Of a stretch of DNA of 64,000 bases, positions 19,459-28,898 are shown in pieces. The translations under genes were made by a program, and so were the position numbers. Under the pieces are notes generated by a model. The model had not been told where the DNA came from and searched no databases. It saw only the letters and a program-made list of their open reading frames with translations. The stretch comes from Pleurocapsa minor GSE-CHR-MK 17-07R (GTDB taxonomy: Bacteria; Chloroflexota; Anaerolineae; Aggregatilineales; Phototrophicaceae). The DNA is taken from NCBI GenBank assembly GCA_019359125.1, contig JAHHHY010000001.1:248001-312000 (forward strand), written 5' to 3'. Within the stretch, counting starts at the first letter, position 1; every line of letters starts with the position of its first letter.

Positions 19459-20760
19459 CTACACTTGGACCGGTTCCTGTAATCCTTCCAGCACGGCGCG
19501 CAGGCTTTCCAGGCTTGCCGCCGAGTCGTAGACCGTGTTTGGATAGTGCGGCGTGATGTCGGCCAGTTCACTGCGGTGATAGGCAATCGTTGCTTCCGGG
19601 TCTTTGAGCACATGGCCGGTCAGCACGCCAACCACCCGGTCTGATTTCGTGATAATGCCTGCGTCCGTCAGCTTGCGGATGCCCGCCAGTGAGCAGGCCG
19701 AGGCCGGCTCGCAGCCGATGCCCTGCGCGTCGATCAGCGCCTTGGCATCCATGATTTCCTGGTCGGTGACCTGCTCGACGACGCCGTTTGTCCACTCGAT
19801 AGTGCGCATCGCCTTGCGGTAGTTGACCGGATTTCCGATCTTGATGGCCGTGGCGATCGTCTCGGCGTGCATCGGCTCCATGCGGTCAAAGCCACGCTTG
19901 TATGCTTCGTAGAGGGGATTGGCGCCTTCAGCCTGGATGATGGCCAGGCGCGGCATCCGGTCGATCAGCCCCAGGTCAAACAGCTCTTTCAGCCCCTTGC
20001 CAAACGCCGAGCTGTTCCCCAGGTTGCCGCCCGGCACGACGATCCAGTCGGGCGCTTCCCAGCGCAGCTGCTGGATCGTCTCGAACATGATTGTCTTCTG
20101 GCCTTCCAGACGGAATGGATTGACCGAGTTCAGCACGTAGATGTCGAGTTCTTCTGAAATCTGGCGGACGAGCTGAATATTGCGGTCAAAGTCACCATCG
20201 ACGCGGATGCAGGTTGCGCCATAGGCCACGGCCTGCGCCAGCTTGCCCAGCGCGACCTGTTTGTTCTGGAACAGCACGATGCCCTGAATCTCGGCCAGCG
20301 CGGCATAGGCGGCCAGCGACGCGCTGGTGTTGCCTGTGGAGGCGCAGGCGACGCGCTTCTTGCCCAGCACGCGGGCCTGTGTGACGCCGCCGGTCATGCC
20401 GCGATCCTTAAACGAGCCGGTCGGGTTTTCGCCTTCGTGTTTCAGGTGCAGGCGTCTCACGCCGGCCCACTCGGCCAGCTTCGGCACGTTGTACAGGCGG
20501 GTATTGCCTTCCGGGCGGCTGACGATCAGCGCCGGGTCCAGGTCGGGATAAACCAGCTCCTTATAACGCCATACGCCGCTGTCATAGGGGGCATCCAGCG
20601 AGCCGAGACGTGCGTCAAACAGGGCACGGGTCGCAGTCGCTTTCAAGGCATCGAGGTCGTGCAGCACGTCCAGCAGTCCACCGCAGGTGTCACAGGTGTA
20701 AATCAGGCTGTTCGTTGGGTATTGCCGCCCGCATTCGATGCATTGTAATATGCTGCCCAT
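19459..20760 (-). CDS. thrC: Threonine synthase
   Basis: This 433-residue PLP enzyme converts O-phosphohomoserine to threonine. An N-terminal zinc ribbon (CIECGRQYP...CDTCGGLLD) is followed by the fold-II PLP domain: LKHEGENPTGSFKDRGMTGG near residue 105 carries the PLP lysine, STGNTSASLAAYAA is near 142 and VVPGGNLGNSSAFGKG near 250. ATG at 20760 is preferred because TTGAGG lies 6-8 bp upstream; a further ATG at 20802 lacks an SD. It is divergent from thrB, the preceding step, across about 70 bp. Confidence 0.93.
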   Translation of the reverse strand: MGSILQCIECGRQYPTNSLIYTCDTCGGLLDVLHDLDALKATATRALFDARLGSLDAPYDSGVWRYKELVYPDLDPALIVSRPEGNTRLYNVPKLAEWAGVRRLHLKHEGENPTGSFKDRGMTGGVTQARVLGKKRVACASTGNTSASLAAYAALAEIQGIVLFQNKQVALGKLAQAVAYGATCIRVDGDFDRNIQLVRQISEELDIYVLNSVNPFRLEGQKTIMFETIQQLRWEAPDWIVVPGGNLGNSSAFGKGLKELFDLGLIDRMPRLAIIQAEGANPLYEAYKRGFDRMEPMHAETIATAIKIGNPVNYRKAMRTIEWTNGVVEQVTDQEIMDAKALIDAQGIGCEPASACSLAGIRKLTDAGIITKSDRVVGVLTGHVLKDPEATIAYHRSELADITPHYPNTVYDSAASLESLRAVLEGLQEPVQV

Positions 20761-20829
20761 GCTGTGCCTCAATCCGGATAACTGCGTCAGTTTTAGGTTC
20801 ATTCGGTTTCGTAAAGGATAACACCCGCT

Positions 20830-21765
20830 ATGCCTTTGTCCAGTGCCGAAGCTTTTGCCCCAGCGACGATCGCAAACATCGGCGTTGGGTTCGACATCCT
20901 GGGCATGGCTGTCGAGGATATCGGCGATACAGTGTTCGCCCAGCTGACCGAAACGCCGGGCGTGGTCATCGAGTCGATCACGGGTGATGGCGGCAGGCTT
21001 CCCCTCAAAGCAGAAAAGAACACGGCTGGTGTCGCGGCAATAGAGGTGCTGAAACGGGCAGGCAGCCCGTTTGGCGTGTCACTGCGCATCCACAAAGGAC
21101 TGCCGCTGGCCAGCGGGCTGGGCAGCAGCGCGGCCAGCGCTGTCGCCGGCGCTGTGGCGACCAACGCCGCGCTGGGCAATCCGCTCACCCGGGATGAACT
21201 GCTTGCGCCCGCGCTGGAAGGCGAGGCATTGGTGAGCGGTTATCATGCCGACAACGTCGCGCCGGCGCTGTATGGCGGCATCACGCTGTCGTATGGCGTC
21301 ACGGCTGGGCAGATCGTGCGCCTGCCATCGGTTGCATCGATGTATCTCTCGCTGGTCACGCCTAACGTGGAAGTGGAAACTGCGAAGGCGCGCGCTGCAC
21401 TGCCAGCCCAGGTGCCGCTTAAGTCGATGGTGGCGCAGACGGCAGGGGTGGCCCGCCTGATGCACGGTATCTACACAGGCGATATTGCAATGATCGCCGC
21501 TGCGATGGAAACGGACACGATCATCGAGCCGGCGCGCGCCTTTCTGATGCCGCTGCTGGCTGAAGCCCGCTCGACCGCCAAGCAGCATGGCGCGCTGGCG
21601 CTGGTGATCAGCGGGGCAGGGCCGACGCTGGTGGCGGTCAGCGACAACGCGCAAACGGCCGGTGACGTTTGCAAAGCGCTGCAAGCCCTCTATGATCAGG
21701 CAGGTATCGGCGGCGTTACCCGCACCTCCAGAATTCTGGACAGCGGCGCCTACGTCACTTTGTGA
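20830..21765 (+). CDS. thrB: Homoserine kinase
   Basis: A 311-residue GHMP kinase that phosphorylates homoserine. SAEAFAPATIANIGVGFDILGMAV opens the protein, the ATP-binding loop PLASGLGSSAASAVAGAVA is near residue 97, and the C-terminal GHMP motif ALVISGAGPTLVAVSD is near 258. The SD is AAAGGA about 12 bp upstream. The promoter of the next gene begins 5 bp after its stop. Confidence 0.94.
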   Translation: MPLSSAEAFAPATIANIGVGFDILGMAVEDIGDTVFAQLTETPGVVIESITGDGGRLPLKAEKNTAGVAAIEVLKRAGSPFGVSLRIHKGLPLASGLGSSAASAVAGAVATNAALGNPLTRDELLAPALEGEALVSGYHADNVAPALYGGITLSYGVTAGQIVRLPSVASMYLSLVTPNVEVETAKARAALPAQVPLKSMVAQTAGVARLMHGIYTGDIAMIAAAMETDTIIEPARAFLMPLLAEARSTAKQHGALALVISGAGPTLVAVSDNAQTAGDVCKALQALYDQAGIGGVTRTSRILDSGAYVTL

Positions 21766-21770
21766 AATTG

Positions 21771-21799
21771 TTGACAAACAGGCACAAAATTTCTATACT
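21771..21799 (+). promoter_or_regulatory. Near-consensus promoter of the aldehyde dehydrogenase gene
   Basis: TTGACA (21771-21776), 17-bp spacer, TATACT (21794-21799). This is one of the best sigma70-type promoters in the window and starts right after the thrB stop codon. Confidence 0.8.
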
Positions 21800-21855
21800 C
21801 CCGCACGCTTTTAATGCGTGTAAATTCCTTTTGCATGCCGATTGAAAGAGACTTT

Positions 21856-23328
21856 ATGTCACGCGAAACGCACAACTTTATCGGTGGGAACTGGCAGGCT
21901 GCGACCAGTGGGCACGTCTTTGACAGCGTGAATCCGGCGACGGAAGAAGTGCTGGCCACCGCGCCCGACAGCGATGCATCCGATGTGAATGCTGCCGTGC
22001 AGGCTGCCAAAGCCGCCTATCAGGAATGGCGCCTGACGCCCGCGCCCCGTCGTGGTGAGGTGCTGTATCGCGTCGCCCAGATTCTGGAACAGAAGAAAGA
22101 AGAGCTCTCCCGCGTGATGACCCAGGAAATGGGGAAGGTCATCGTCGAGGCGCGCGGTGATGTGCAGGAAGCCATCGACATGGCCTACTACATGGGTGGC
22201 GAAGGCCGCCGCATGTTGGGCTACACCGCCCCGGTGGAATTGCCGAACAAGTTTGGCATGGCTCTGCGCGAATCGGCTGGCGTAGTGGCGCTGATTACCC
22301 CGTGGAACTTCCCGGTCGCGGTGCCAAGCTGGAAGATGCTGCCGGCACTGGTGGCGGGCAATACCGTCGTGTGGAAGCCGAGCGAAGAAACCCCGCTGAC
22401 GGCCGCCGAATTCGTGAAGGTTTTCGCCGAGGCTGGCCTGCCGCCCGGCGTGCTCAATCTGGTGACCGGCGCAGGTGCAGCTGGCGCCGCACTCGCCCAG
22501 CACCCTGACGTGCGTGTGATTTCTTTCACCGGCAGCACCGAGACCGGCCTGAAGGTGTATACCACGGCCGCCGCGCTGGGCAAGAAAGTCGCGCTGGAGA
22601 TGGGTGGCAAGAACGCCATCATCGTCATGGACGATGCCAATCTGGAGCTGGCGGCCCAGGCGATCACCTGGAGCGCCTATGGCACCACCGGCCAGCGCTG
22701 CACCGCGACCAGCCGCCTGATCGTGCACAAGGCGGTCAAGGCGCAACTGGTGGACATGCTGGTCGAAAAAGCAAAATCTCTCAAGGTGGGTTATGGCATC
22801 GAGAACGATGTCCAGGTAGGCCCGCTGGTGAATCAGAAGGCGCTCGAAAAAGTGGAGCGTTATGTGGCGATTGGCCGCGATGAAGGCGCCAACGCGGTCG
22901 TCGGTGGTGGCCGTGCGCTGGACAAAGGCTTCTTCTACCAACCGACGCTGTTTGCCGATGCCACGCCGGATATGCGCGTCGCCCGCGAGGAAATCTTCGG
23001 GCCTGTGCTGAGCGTGCTTACGATCAACTCGCTGGAAGAAGCGGTGGCGGTCAATAATGGCGTCGCCTACGGCCTGTCGAGCTCGATCTTCACCGAGAAC
23101 GTCAATGCTGCATTCCGCGCCATCCGCGACCTGACGACCGGCATCGTGTATATCAATCACGGCACCACCGGGGCCGAGATTCAGTTTCCGTTTGGCGGCA
23201 CGCGCGGCACCGGCAACGGCATGCGCGAGGCAGGGCAGACCGCGCTCGACTCATTCACCGAGTGGAAATCAGTCTATGTGGACTACAGCGGCACGCTTCA
23301 GCGCGCGCAGATCGACAATCGCGAATAG
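21856..23328 (+). CDS. NAD(P)-dependent aldehyde dehydrogenase
   Basis: A 490-residue ALDH superfamily enzyme that oxidises an aldehyde to its acid. PWNFPVAVPSWKMLPALVAGN near residue 152, FTGSTETG near 230, the general base in EMGGKNAIIV near 250 and the nucleophile in GQRCTATSRL near 285 are all present. ATG 21856 has GAAAGAG 5 bp upstream. It most resembles succinate-semialdehyde or 2-oxoglutarate-semialdehyde dehydrogenases, but the substrate cannot be fixed by sequence. It has its own strong promoter. A small hairpin (23329-23348) without a T tract follows. Confidence 0.9.
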   Translation: MSRETHNFIGGNWQAATSGHVFDSVNPATEEVLATAPDSDASDVNAAVQAAKAAYQEWRLTPAPRRGEVLYRVAQILEQKKEELSRVMTQEMGKVIVEARGDVQEAIDMAYYMGGEGRRMLGYTAPVELPNKFGMALRESAGVVALITPWNFPVAVPSWKMLPALVAGNTVVWKPSEETPLTAAEFVKVFAEAGLPPGVLNLVTGAGAAGAALAQHPDVRVISFTGSTETGLKVYTTAAALGKKVALEMGGKNAIIVMDDANLELAAQAITWSAYGTTGQRCTATSRLIVHKAVKAQLVDMLVEKAKSLKVGYGIENDVQVGPLVNQKALEKVERYVAIGRDEGANAVVGGGRALDKGFFYQPTLFADATPDMRVAREEIFGPVLSVLTINSLEEAVAVNNGVAYGLSSSIFTENVNAAFRAIRDLTTGIVYINHGTTGAEIQFPFGGTRGTGNGMREAGQTALDSFTEWKSVYVDYSGTLQRAQIDNRE

Positions 23329-23390
23329 CCCGCTGGATAAGTAGCGGGTAAATACGCAGTCCTGCCGTCCTGAAAGGGCCGAAGCTGTGC

Positions 23391-23396
23391 TAGAAT
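23391..23396 (+). promoter_or_regulatory. Extended -10 promoter of the iscX-nuo operon, leaderless start
   Basis: TGCTAGAAT is an extended -10 (hexamer TAGAAT 23391-23396). Exactly 7 nt separate it from the ATG of iscX and there is no SD, so the transcript probably begins at the start codon. Confidence 0.5.
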
Positions 23397-23403
23397 ACGT
23401 GGC

Positions 23404-23621
23404 ATGAATACGGAACAACCGCTGCTTTACTGGGATGCCAGTTACGAAATCGCGCTTGCGCTGATTGAAACGTATCCCGATGTGGATGTGGAGGATGTGG
23501 GCCTGGAGCAGTTGAAGACGTGGGTGTTTTCGCTGCCAAACTTCGCCGACAATCCGGATTTGGTAAACGACGCAATACTCACCGATATTCTTCGTGAGTG
23601 GTATGAGGAGGTCAGCGCCAG

Positions 23622-23625
<4 letters not shown>
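23404..23625 (+). CDS. iscX: IscX-like Fe-S assembly protein
   Basis: A 73-residue acidic protein that aligns along its whole length with IscX (YfhJ): [21 protein letters not shown] at the start, the [12 protein letters not shown] centre (DxxDF/NF-type), and the end [12 protein letters not shown]. IscX binds iron and the cysteine desulfurase IscS and modulates cluster assembly. No isc operon is near; instead its last 4 bp overlap nuoB, so it is translationally coupled to the Fe-S subunits of complex I. That placement suggests a dedicated role in complex I maturation, which is inference. Confidence 0.8.
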
Positions 23626-24458
<833 letters not shown>

Positions 24459-24473
24459 CGGGTTGAGGACACT

Positions 24474-26348
24474 ATGACTGATCAGATGATTGCGCCTGCG
24501 GCACCAGGCTCGCTCGACAGCGGGGATGTTGCAGGCTACCTCAAGACGAAGTTTCCTGACGCGGTGAAGGATGATACGCGTCAGGGCTACAGCGGTGTGG
24601 TGATTGACCGCAACCGGCTGGTGGAAGTGGCCGAGTCGATCAAGAACGAGCTGGGCTACAACTATCTCTCCAGCGCCACGGCGGTGGACTATCTGGGCAT
24701 CGAAGACTCGATGGAGATGGTCTATCACGCCTATCGTACATCCGGTGGCGGGCCACTGGTCTTCAAGGCCCAGACCCCGCGTGAAAATGCGGAAATCCCG
24801 TCGCTGATCGATGTGTGGCCGGGCGCGGACTTTCAGGAACGTGAGGCCTACGACCTGTATGGCATCCACTTTCCGGGACACCCGAACCAGAAGCGCATCC
24901 TGATGTGGGAGGGCTTTGAAGGCCATCCCATGCGCAAGGACTGGAAAGAAGCGTACTACGAGCAGGAACTGAAGCCGTTCGACAGCCGCTGGCCCAAGGG
25001 CTATGCGCGCCGCGCCGAAGAACTGAATATGTTCGGCAAGAACGTGAAGTATCCGTCTGACCTGAACCTCAGCCGCCTGACCGACCATTCCGAGAGCTCG
25101 CTCTACAGCGGCATGGGCCTGGGCGTGGACGTGGAACCGGTGCCGGACAGCGAAGGCCTGCAAACTGACAAGCTGGTCGTCAACCTGGGGCCGCACCATC
25201 CCAGCACGCACGGCGTGTTTCGCATGGTCGTCACCCTGAACGGTGAGACGATTGACCAGCTTGAGCCGGTCATGGGCTACCTGCATCGCAACCACGAGAA
25301 AATCGGCGAACGCAACGCGTGGAATCACAACATGCCGTTCACCGACCGCCTGGACTATATCTCCAGCATGAGCAATAACCTGGGCTACGCGCAGGCTGTC
25401 GAGAAGCTGATGGCGCTGGGCGCACGCTACACCCCGCCCACGTATCGTGCGGAAGTCATCCGCGTGCTGATGGTCGAGCTGACCCGCATCGTCAACCACC
25501 TGTGGGCGATCGGCTTCCTGCTGAACGACCTCGGTGCGTTCTTTACGCCCTCCCTGTACGGCATCGCCGAGCGCGAAAAGGTGCTCGACTTCTTTGAGGC
25601 CGTGTCTGGCTCGCGCATGATGTGCAATTACATGCGCTTCGGCGGCGTGTTCAAGGACCTGCCGGAACGCATCCGCAGCACTGCCAACCTGGTTAACGAT
25701 CAGGTGCGCGACTTCGATACGATGAAGTATCTGACCGAGCTGATCAACGACAGCCTGCCGCGTGCCATCGATGAATACGACCGCTTCCTGACAGACAGCG
25801 AAATCATCAAGGCGCGCACCCAGGGCGTCGGCTATCTGCCGGCTGAAATGGCGATTGCCTACAGCGCGGCTGGCCCGCTGCTGCGCGGCAGCGGCGTGGC
25901 TTACGATGTGCGCCGTGCCGAGCCGTACAGCATCTATCCGGAGCTGGATTTTGACGTGGCTGTGCGCTACAACGGCGACATCTACGACCGCTATCTGATT
26001 CGCCTGGATGAAATGCGTGAAAGTGTGCGCATTCTGAAGCAGATTCTGCCGCGCCTGGAAGCCACCAAAGGCGAGAGCATCTTCTCCGGTAATAAGGCGA
26101 TCTATATGCCGCGCGTGCCGATTGGCGAATCGTATGGCCGCGTAGAAAACCCGAAGGGTGAGCTGGGCTATTACACCGTCTCCCAGGGTGACCCGAAGGG
26201 CCCGCAGAATCCATGGCGCTATCACGTGCGCGCGCCATCGTTCATCAACCTGACGGCGCTGGGCCCGATGTGCAAGGGCCAGAAGGTCGCCGACGTGGTC
26301 GCGATTCTCGGCAGTATTGACATTGTGTTGGGTGAAACCGACCGCTAG
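24474..26348 (+). CDS. nuoCD: NADH-quinone oxidoreductase subunits C and D, fused
   Basis: This 624-residue protein joins the NuoC (30 kDa) domain, about 25-205, with [23 protein letters not shown] as signature, to the NuoD (49 kDa) domain, about 230-624. NuoD hallmarks include [24 protein letters not shown], and the C-terminal end [12 protein letters not shown] that replaces the hydrogenase NiFe ligands. Both form the Q-module of the peripheral arm. Fusion is also known in enterobacteria. It begins 15 bp after nuoB. Confidence 0.96.
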   Translation: MTDQMIAPAAPGSLDSGDVAGYLKTKFPDAVKDDTRQGYSGVVIDRNRLVEVAESIKNELGYNYLSSATAVDYLGIEDSMEMVYHAYRTSGGGPLVFKAQTPRENAEIPSLIDVWPGADFQEREAYDLYGIHFPGHPNQKRILMWEGFEGHPMRKDWKEAYYEQELKPFDSRWPKGYARRAEELNMFGKNVKYPSDLNLSRLTDHSESSLYSGMGLGVDVEPVPDSEGLQTDKLVVNLGPHHPSTHGVFRMVVTLNGETIDQLEPVMGYLHRNHEKIGERNAWNHNMPFTDRLDYISSMSNNLGYAQAVEKLMALGARYTPPTYRAEVIRVLMVELTRIVNHLWAIGFLLNDLGAFFTPSLYGIAEREKVLDFFEAVSGSRMMCNYMRFGGVFKDLPERIRSTANLVNDQVRDFDTMKYLTELINDSLPRAIDEYDRFLTDSEIIKARTQGVGYLPAEMAIAYSAAGPLLRGSGVAYDVRRAEPYSIYPELDFDVAVRYNGDIYDRYLIRLDEMRESVRILKQILPRLEATKGESIFSGNKAIYMPRVPIGESYGRVENPKGELGYYTVSQGDPKGPQNPWRYHVRAPSFINLTALGPMCKGQKVADVVAILGSIDIVLGETDR

Positions 26349-26409
26349 CATGAACCTCAGCGGGGCAGGCCTCACACTGGCGGGCCTGCCTCCACTCAAG
26401 GAGTGAAGT

Positions 26410-27264
26410 ATGTACGGACTCGGCATTCTCAAAGGGCTTGGTGTCACCATCAGGCACTTTTTTGAATCGTATATCGAGGATATCCGCTATGCGGGCAGCA
26501 AGCTGACCCCGACGCAGAAATTTGAAAAGCGCCAGGGCACGGATGCCGTTGGTATCTATACGGTGCAGTATCCGGAAGAAAAGATCGCTGTGCCGGAACG
26601 CTTCCGCTTTGTGCCGTTCCTGGTGGTGGAGGATGACGATCATCCTGATCGCCCCGGACACGACTGGTGTACGAGCTGCGGTATCTGCGCGAAGGTGTGC
26701 CCACCTCAGTGTATTTGGATCGTGCGCAGCGAAGATCCGGTCAGCAAGCGCCCTGTGCCAGAGCCAGAAGCCTTCTTCATCGACATCGACATCTGCATGA
26801 ACTGCGGCTTCTGTGCCGAGTTCTGCCCGTTTGATGCGATCAAGATGGACCACGACTACGAGCTGGCCGACTACGACCGCACCGGTACGCACATTTACGA
26901 CAAGGAAAAGCTGTCCAAGCCGTTCAGCTTCTGGCGCAAGATTGCCCCCACGACCGCGTGGGAAGAAGCTGTCGACCGCAAGAGCTGGGAGCATACGGAC
27001 GTCGTCAAGGCCAAGCAGAAGACCGGCGCGCCGATCAGCGTCCCCGGCGGCCTGAATGACCCGTATCAGCCGCCGATCGTGCCGAAGAAGGAAGAGCCTG
27101 TCGCTGCCGCCCCGTCCGCCGCTGGCGAAGCAGTCGCCGAGGCTGTCCCGGCTGCTGCTGCTGCGCCGTCCGAGGAAGATCTGGCCAAGGAAGAACGCCG
27201 CAAGAAGCGTGAAGCCGCGCTGGCCCGCAAGGCTGCCGAGAAGGCCGCCAGCGAAGGCAACTAA
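26410..27264 (+). CDS. nuoI: NADH-quinone oxidoreductase subunit I, with C-terminal extension
   Basis: A 284-residue two-cluster ferredoxin subunit. The two 4Fe-4S motifs are CTSCGICAKVCPPQCIW near residue 87 and CMNCGFCAEFCPFD near 129. After about residue 205 comes a tail rich in Ala, Glu and Lys ending in a charged helix, similar in style to the tail of NuoB. An N-terminal amphipathic segment (LKGLGVTIRHFFES) fits membrane-arm contact. The gene ends the cluster at a terminator; no nuoE/F/G or membrane-arm genes follow here. Confidence 0.94.
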   Translation: MYGLGILKGLGVTIRHFFESYIEDIRYAGSKLTPTQKFEKRQGTDAVGIYTVQYPEEKIAVPERFRFVPFLVVEDDDHPDRPGHDWCTSCGICAKVCPPQCIWIVRSEDPVSKRPVPEPEAFFIDIDICMNCGFCAEFCPFDAIKMDHDYELADYDRTGTHIYDKEKLSKPFSFWRKIAPTTAWEEAVDRKSWEHTDVVKAKQKTGAPISVPGGLNDPYQPPIVPKKEEPVAAAPSAAGEAVAEAVPAAAAAPSEEDLAKEERRKKREAALARKAAEKAASEGN

Positions 27265-27291
27265 ACTTCGCACTGATGTGACATCAACAGG

Positions 27292-27326
27292 ACAGGACAG
27301 GGTAAATTCCCTGTCCTGTTTGTTTT
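27292..27326 (+). terminator. Terminator after nuoI
   Basis: ACAGGACAGGG pairs perfectly with CCCTGTCCTGT around a TAAATT loop, followed by TTGTTTT. Confidence 0.92.
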
Positions 27327-27401
27327 CCCCGCCTCATCCGCGTCTAAGCCAGCTGCGACAGACTGCTACGAGAACAGCGACACGATTTCAGGACGATCCC
27401 G

Positions 27402-27548
27402 ATGCGCGGAGTCAAAAAAGCCAATCTGCCCAGCAAGCTGTGCGCCACCTGTGGACGCGAGTTTGTGTGGCGTAAAAAGTGGGAAAAAGTGTGGGACGAA
27501 GTGAAGTATTGCAGCGATGCCTGCCGGATGAAGAAAGGCAAAGCGTGA
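27402..27548 (+). CDS. DUF2256 small zinc-ribbon-like protein
   Basis: A 48-residue basic protein beginning [14 protein letters not shown] with two paired cysteine motifs (CATCG and YCSDAC) and the conserved core [16 protein letters not shown], diagnostic of DUF2256. Such proteins occur next to photolyase/cryptochrome genes in many bacteria, and here the stop codon overlaps the start of a photolyase FAD-domain gene by one base. The four cysteines probably bind zinc. Molecular role unknown. Confidence 0.85.
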   Translation: MRGVKKANLPSKLCATCGREFVWRKKWEKVWDEVKYCSDACRMKKGKA

Positions 27549-28372
27549 TGAGCGAGCTTCAGCCGCTGCGCCGCGAATTTGCGTCTCGCGAAGACCTGAT
27601 CGCATACGTGACCGCGCAGTTTCCTGCCTCTGCCGAAATTGACAGCCATGCCAGCCCGATTCCGGGCGGACGCGCCGCCGGATTGCGCGCGCTGGGGGCG
27701 GTCGATGGCGCAAAATATGCCGCCACGCGAAATTATCTGAATGGACGGGTGAGCCGCCTGTCGCCTTATTTACGACACGGAGCGGTCTCGCTGTCTGAGG
27801 TGCGCGATCATGTCGTGCGGCGCACGCCCAAACGCCACGAGAGCGAGAAATTCGTCAATGAGCTGGCCTGGCGCGATTACTGGCAGCGGCTGTATGCGAA
27901 GCTGGGTGACGGCATCTGGCGCGACCGGGAGCCGTATAAGACCGGCTTTCGTCCCGCGGATTATGCCGATGCGCTGCCCGATGACATCATGCAGGGTGAG
28001 ACGAGCGCCGCCTGCATCGACGGGTTTTCGCGTGATCTGCGCGAGACGGGCTACCTGCACAATCATGCGCGCATGTGGATGGCCGCCTATGTGGTGCATT
28101 GGCGGCGCGTGAAATGGCAGGCGGGTGCGCGCTGGTTCCTTACGCATCTGCTGGACGGCGACCCGGCCAGTAATAATCTGTCGTGGCAGTGGGTGGCCAG
28201 CACATTCAGCCACAAGCCCTATATCTTCAACCGCGAGAACCTGGAAAAGTACACGGCTGGCGCTTATTGCCGGGGATGTCCGCTGGCCAATAACCGCCGC
28301 TGCCCGTTTGACAAGACGTATGAACAGCTTGGCGCGGAGCTGTTTCCGAATGCACCCCCGGAAGGACGGTGA
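27548..28372 (+). CDS. Photolyase/cryptochrome FAD-binding domain protein (stand-alone)
   Basis: A 274-residue protein corresponding only to the C-terminal helical FAD domain of the photolyase/cryptochrome family. FAD-pocket and active-site stretches are clear: SRLSPYLRHGAVSLSEV near residue 74, ELAWRDYWQRLY near 112, TGYLHNHARMWMAAY near 170, and DGDPASNNLSWQWVASTFSHKPYIFNREN near 205. It ends with a cysteine-containing tail CRGCPLANNRRCPFD. The N-terminal antenna-binding alpha/beta domain is missing from this frame; a separate gene immediately downstream encodes it. ATG 27548 overlaps the DUF2256 stop (TGATG). Confidence 0.85.
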   Translation: MSELQPLRREFASREDLIAYVTAQFPASAEIDSHASPIPGGRAAGLRALGAVDGAKYAATRNYLNGRVSRLSPYLRHGAVSLSEVRDHVVRRTPKRHESEKFVNELAWRDYWQRLYAKLGDGIWRDREPYKTGFRPADYADALPDDIMQGETSAACIDGFSRDLRETGYLHNHARMWMAAYVVHWRRVKWQAGARWFLTHLLDGDPASNNLSWQWVASTFSHKPYIFNRENLEKYTAGAYCRGCPLANNRRCPFDKTYEQLGAELFPNAPPEGR

Positions 28373-28375
28373 ACC

Positions 28376-28813
28376 ATGGCATCATTTGAGCGACCGATCA
28401 TCTGGGTGCATGCGGACTGCCTGACGCCGACGCATCCCGGGCTGCTGGCCTATCCCGATGCCCCGGCTGTGTTCGTCTTTGACGAAGCTCTGCTGGCCGA
28501 TTGGGAAATCAGCCTGAAACGCGTGCTGTTCATGTATGAGTGCCTGCTGGAAATGCCTGTCACCCTCCTGAAAGGTGATGTCGCAGCGCAGGTGAGCGCG
28601 TTTGCGCGCCAGCATCAGGCCGATGCCATCATCACCAGTGACTCGCCTTCGCCGCGTTTTCGTGAGATTGTGGCGAAACTGCGCCAGTCGATGCCGGTGA
28701 CCATTCTGGAAGTCGATCCATTTGTGGATTATGATGGTCACATGGACCTGGGGCGGTTTTCCCGCTACTGGCGCACTGCCGAGAAGTACGCGTTCGACGT
28801 GCGTGAGCCGTAA
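28376..28813 (+). CDS. Photolyase alpha/beta (antenna) domain protein, stand-alone
   Basis: A 145-residue Rossmann-like protein resembling the N-terminal alpha/beta domain of photolyases. IIWVHADCLTPTHPGL corresponds to the first strand and loop (normally WFRxDLRxxDN), AVFVFDEALL to the second, and the tail follows the RVLFMYECLLEM helix, VTLLKGD, and ADAIITSDSPSPR strands. It starts 3 bp after the FAD-domain gene, so the usual domain order is reversed and split. The two products may assemble into one enzyme; this is inference. Alternatively it is a degenerate antenna domain with another role. Confidence 0.65.
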   Translation: MASFERPIIWVHADCLTPTHPGLLAYPDAPAVFVFDEALLADWEISLKRVLFMYECLLEMPVTLLKGDVAAQVSAFARQHQADAIITSDSPSPRFREIVAKLRQSMPVTILEVDPFVDYDGHMDLGRFSRYWRTAEKYAFDVREP

Positions 28814-28854
28814 TCGGTCACCCCGAATCCTGTGAATTTATAAGATAAACGCTA

Positions 28855-28860
28855 TAATAA
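28855..28860 (+). promoter_or_regulatory. -10 element upstream of the Mrp gene
   Basis: A perfect TATAAT lies at 28855-28860 in an AT-rich stretch, about 38 bp before the start codon. The -35 is weak (TGTGAA at 28833). Confidence 0.45.
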
Positions 28861-28898
28861 TTCACATGCTGTGATGTGCATGAATGGAGACAAGTCCC

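Noticed and set aside
27548-28813. Photolyase broken by a frameshift
   Set aside because: The FAD (C-terminal) domain comes first and the antenna (N-terminal) domain second, each with its own start and stop; a frameshift cannot reverse order.
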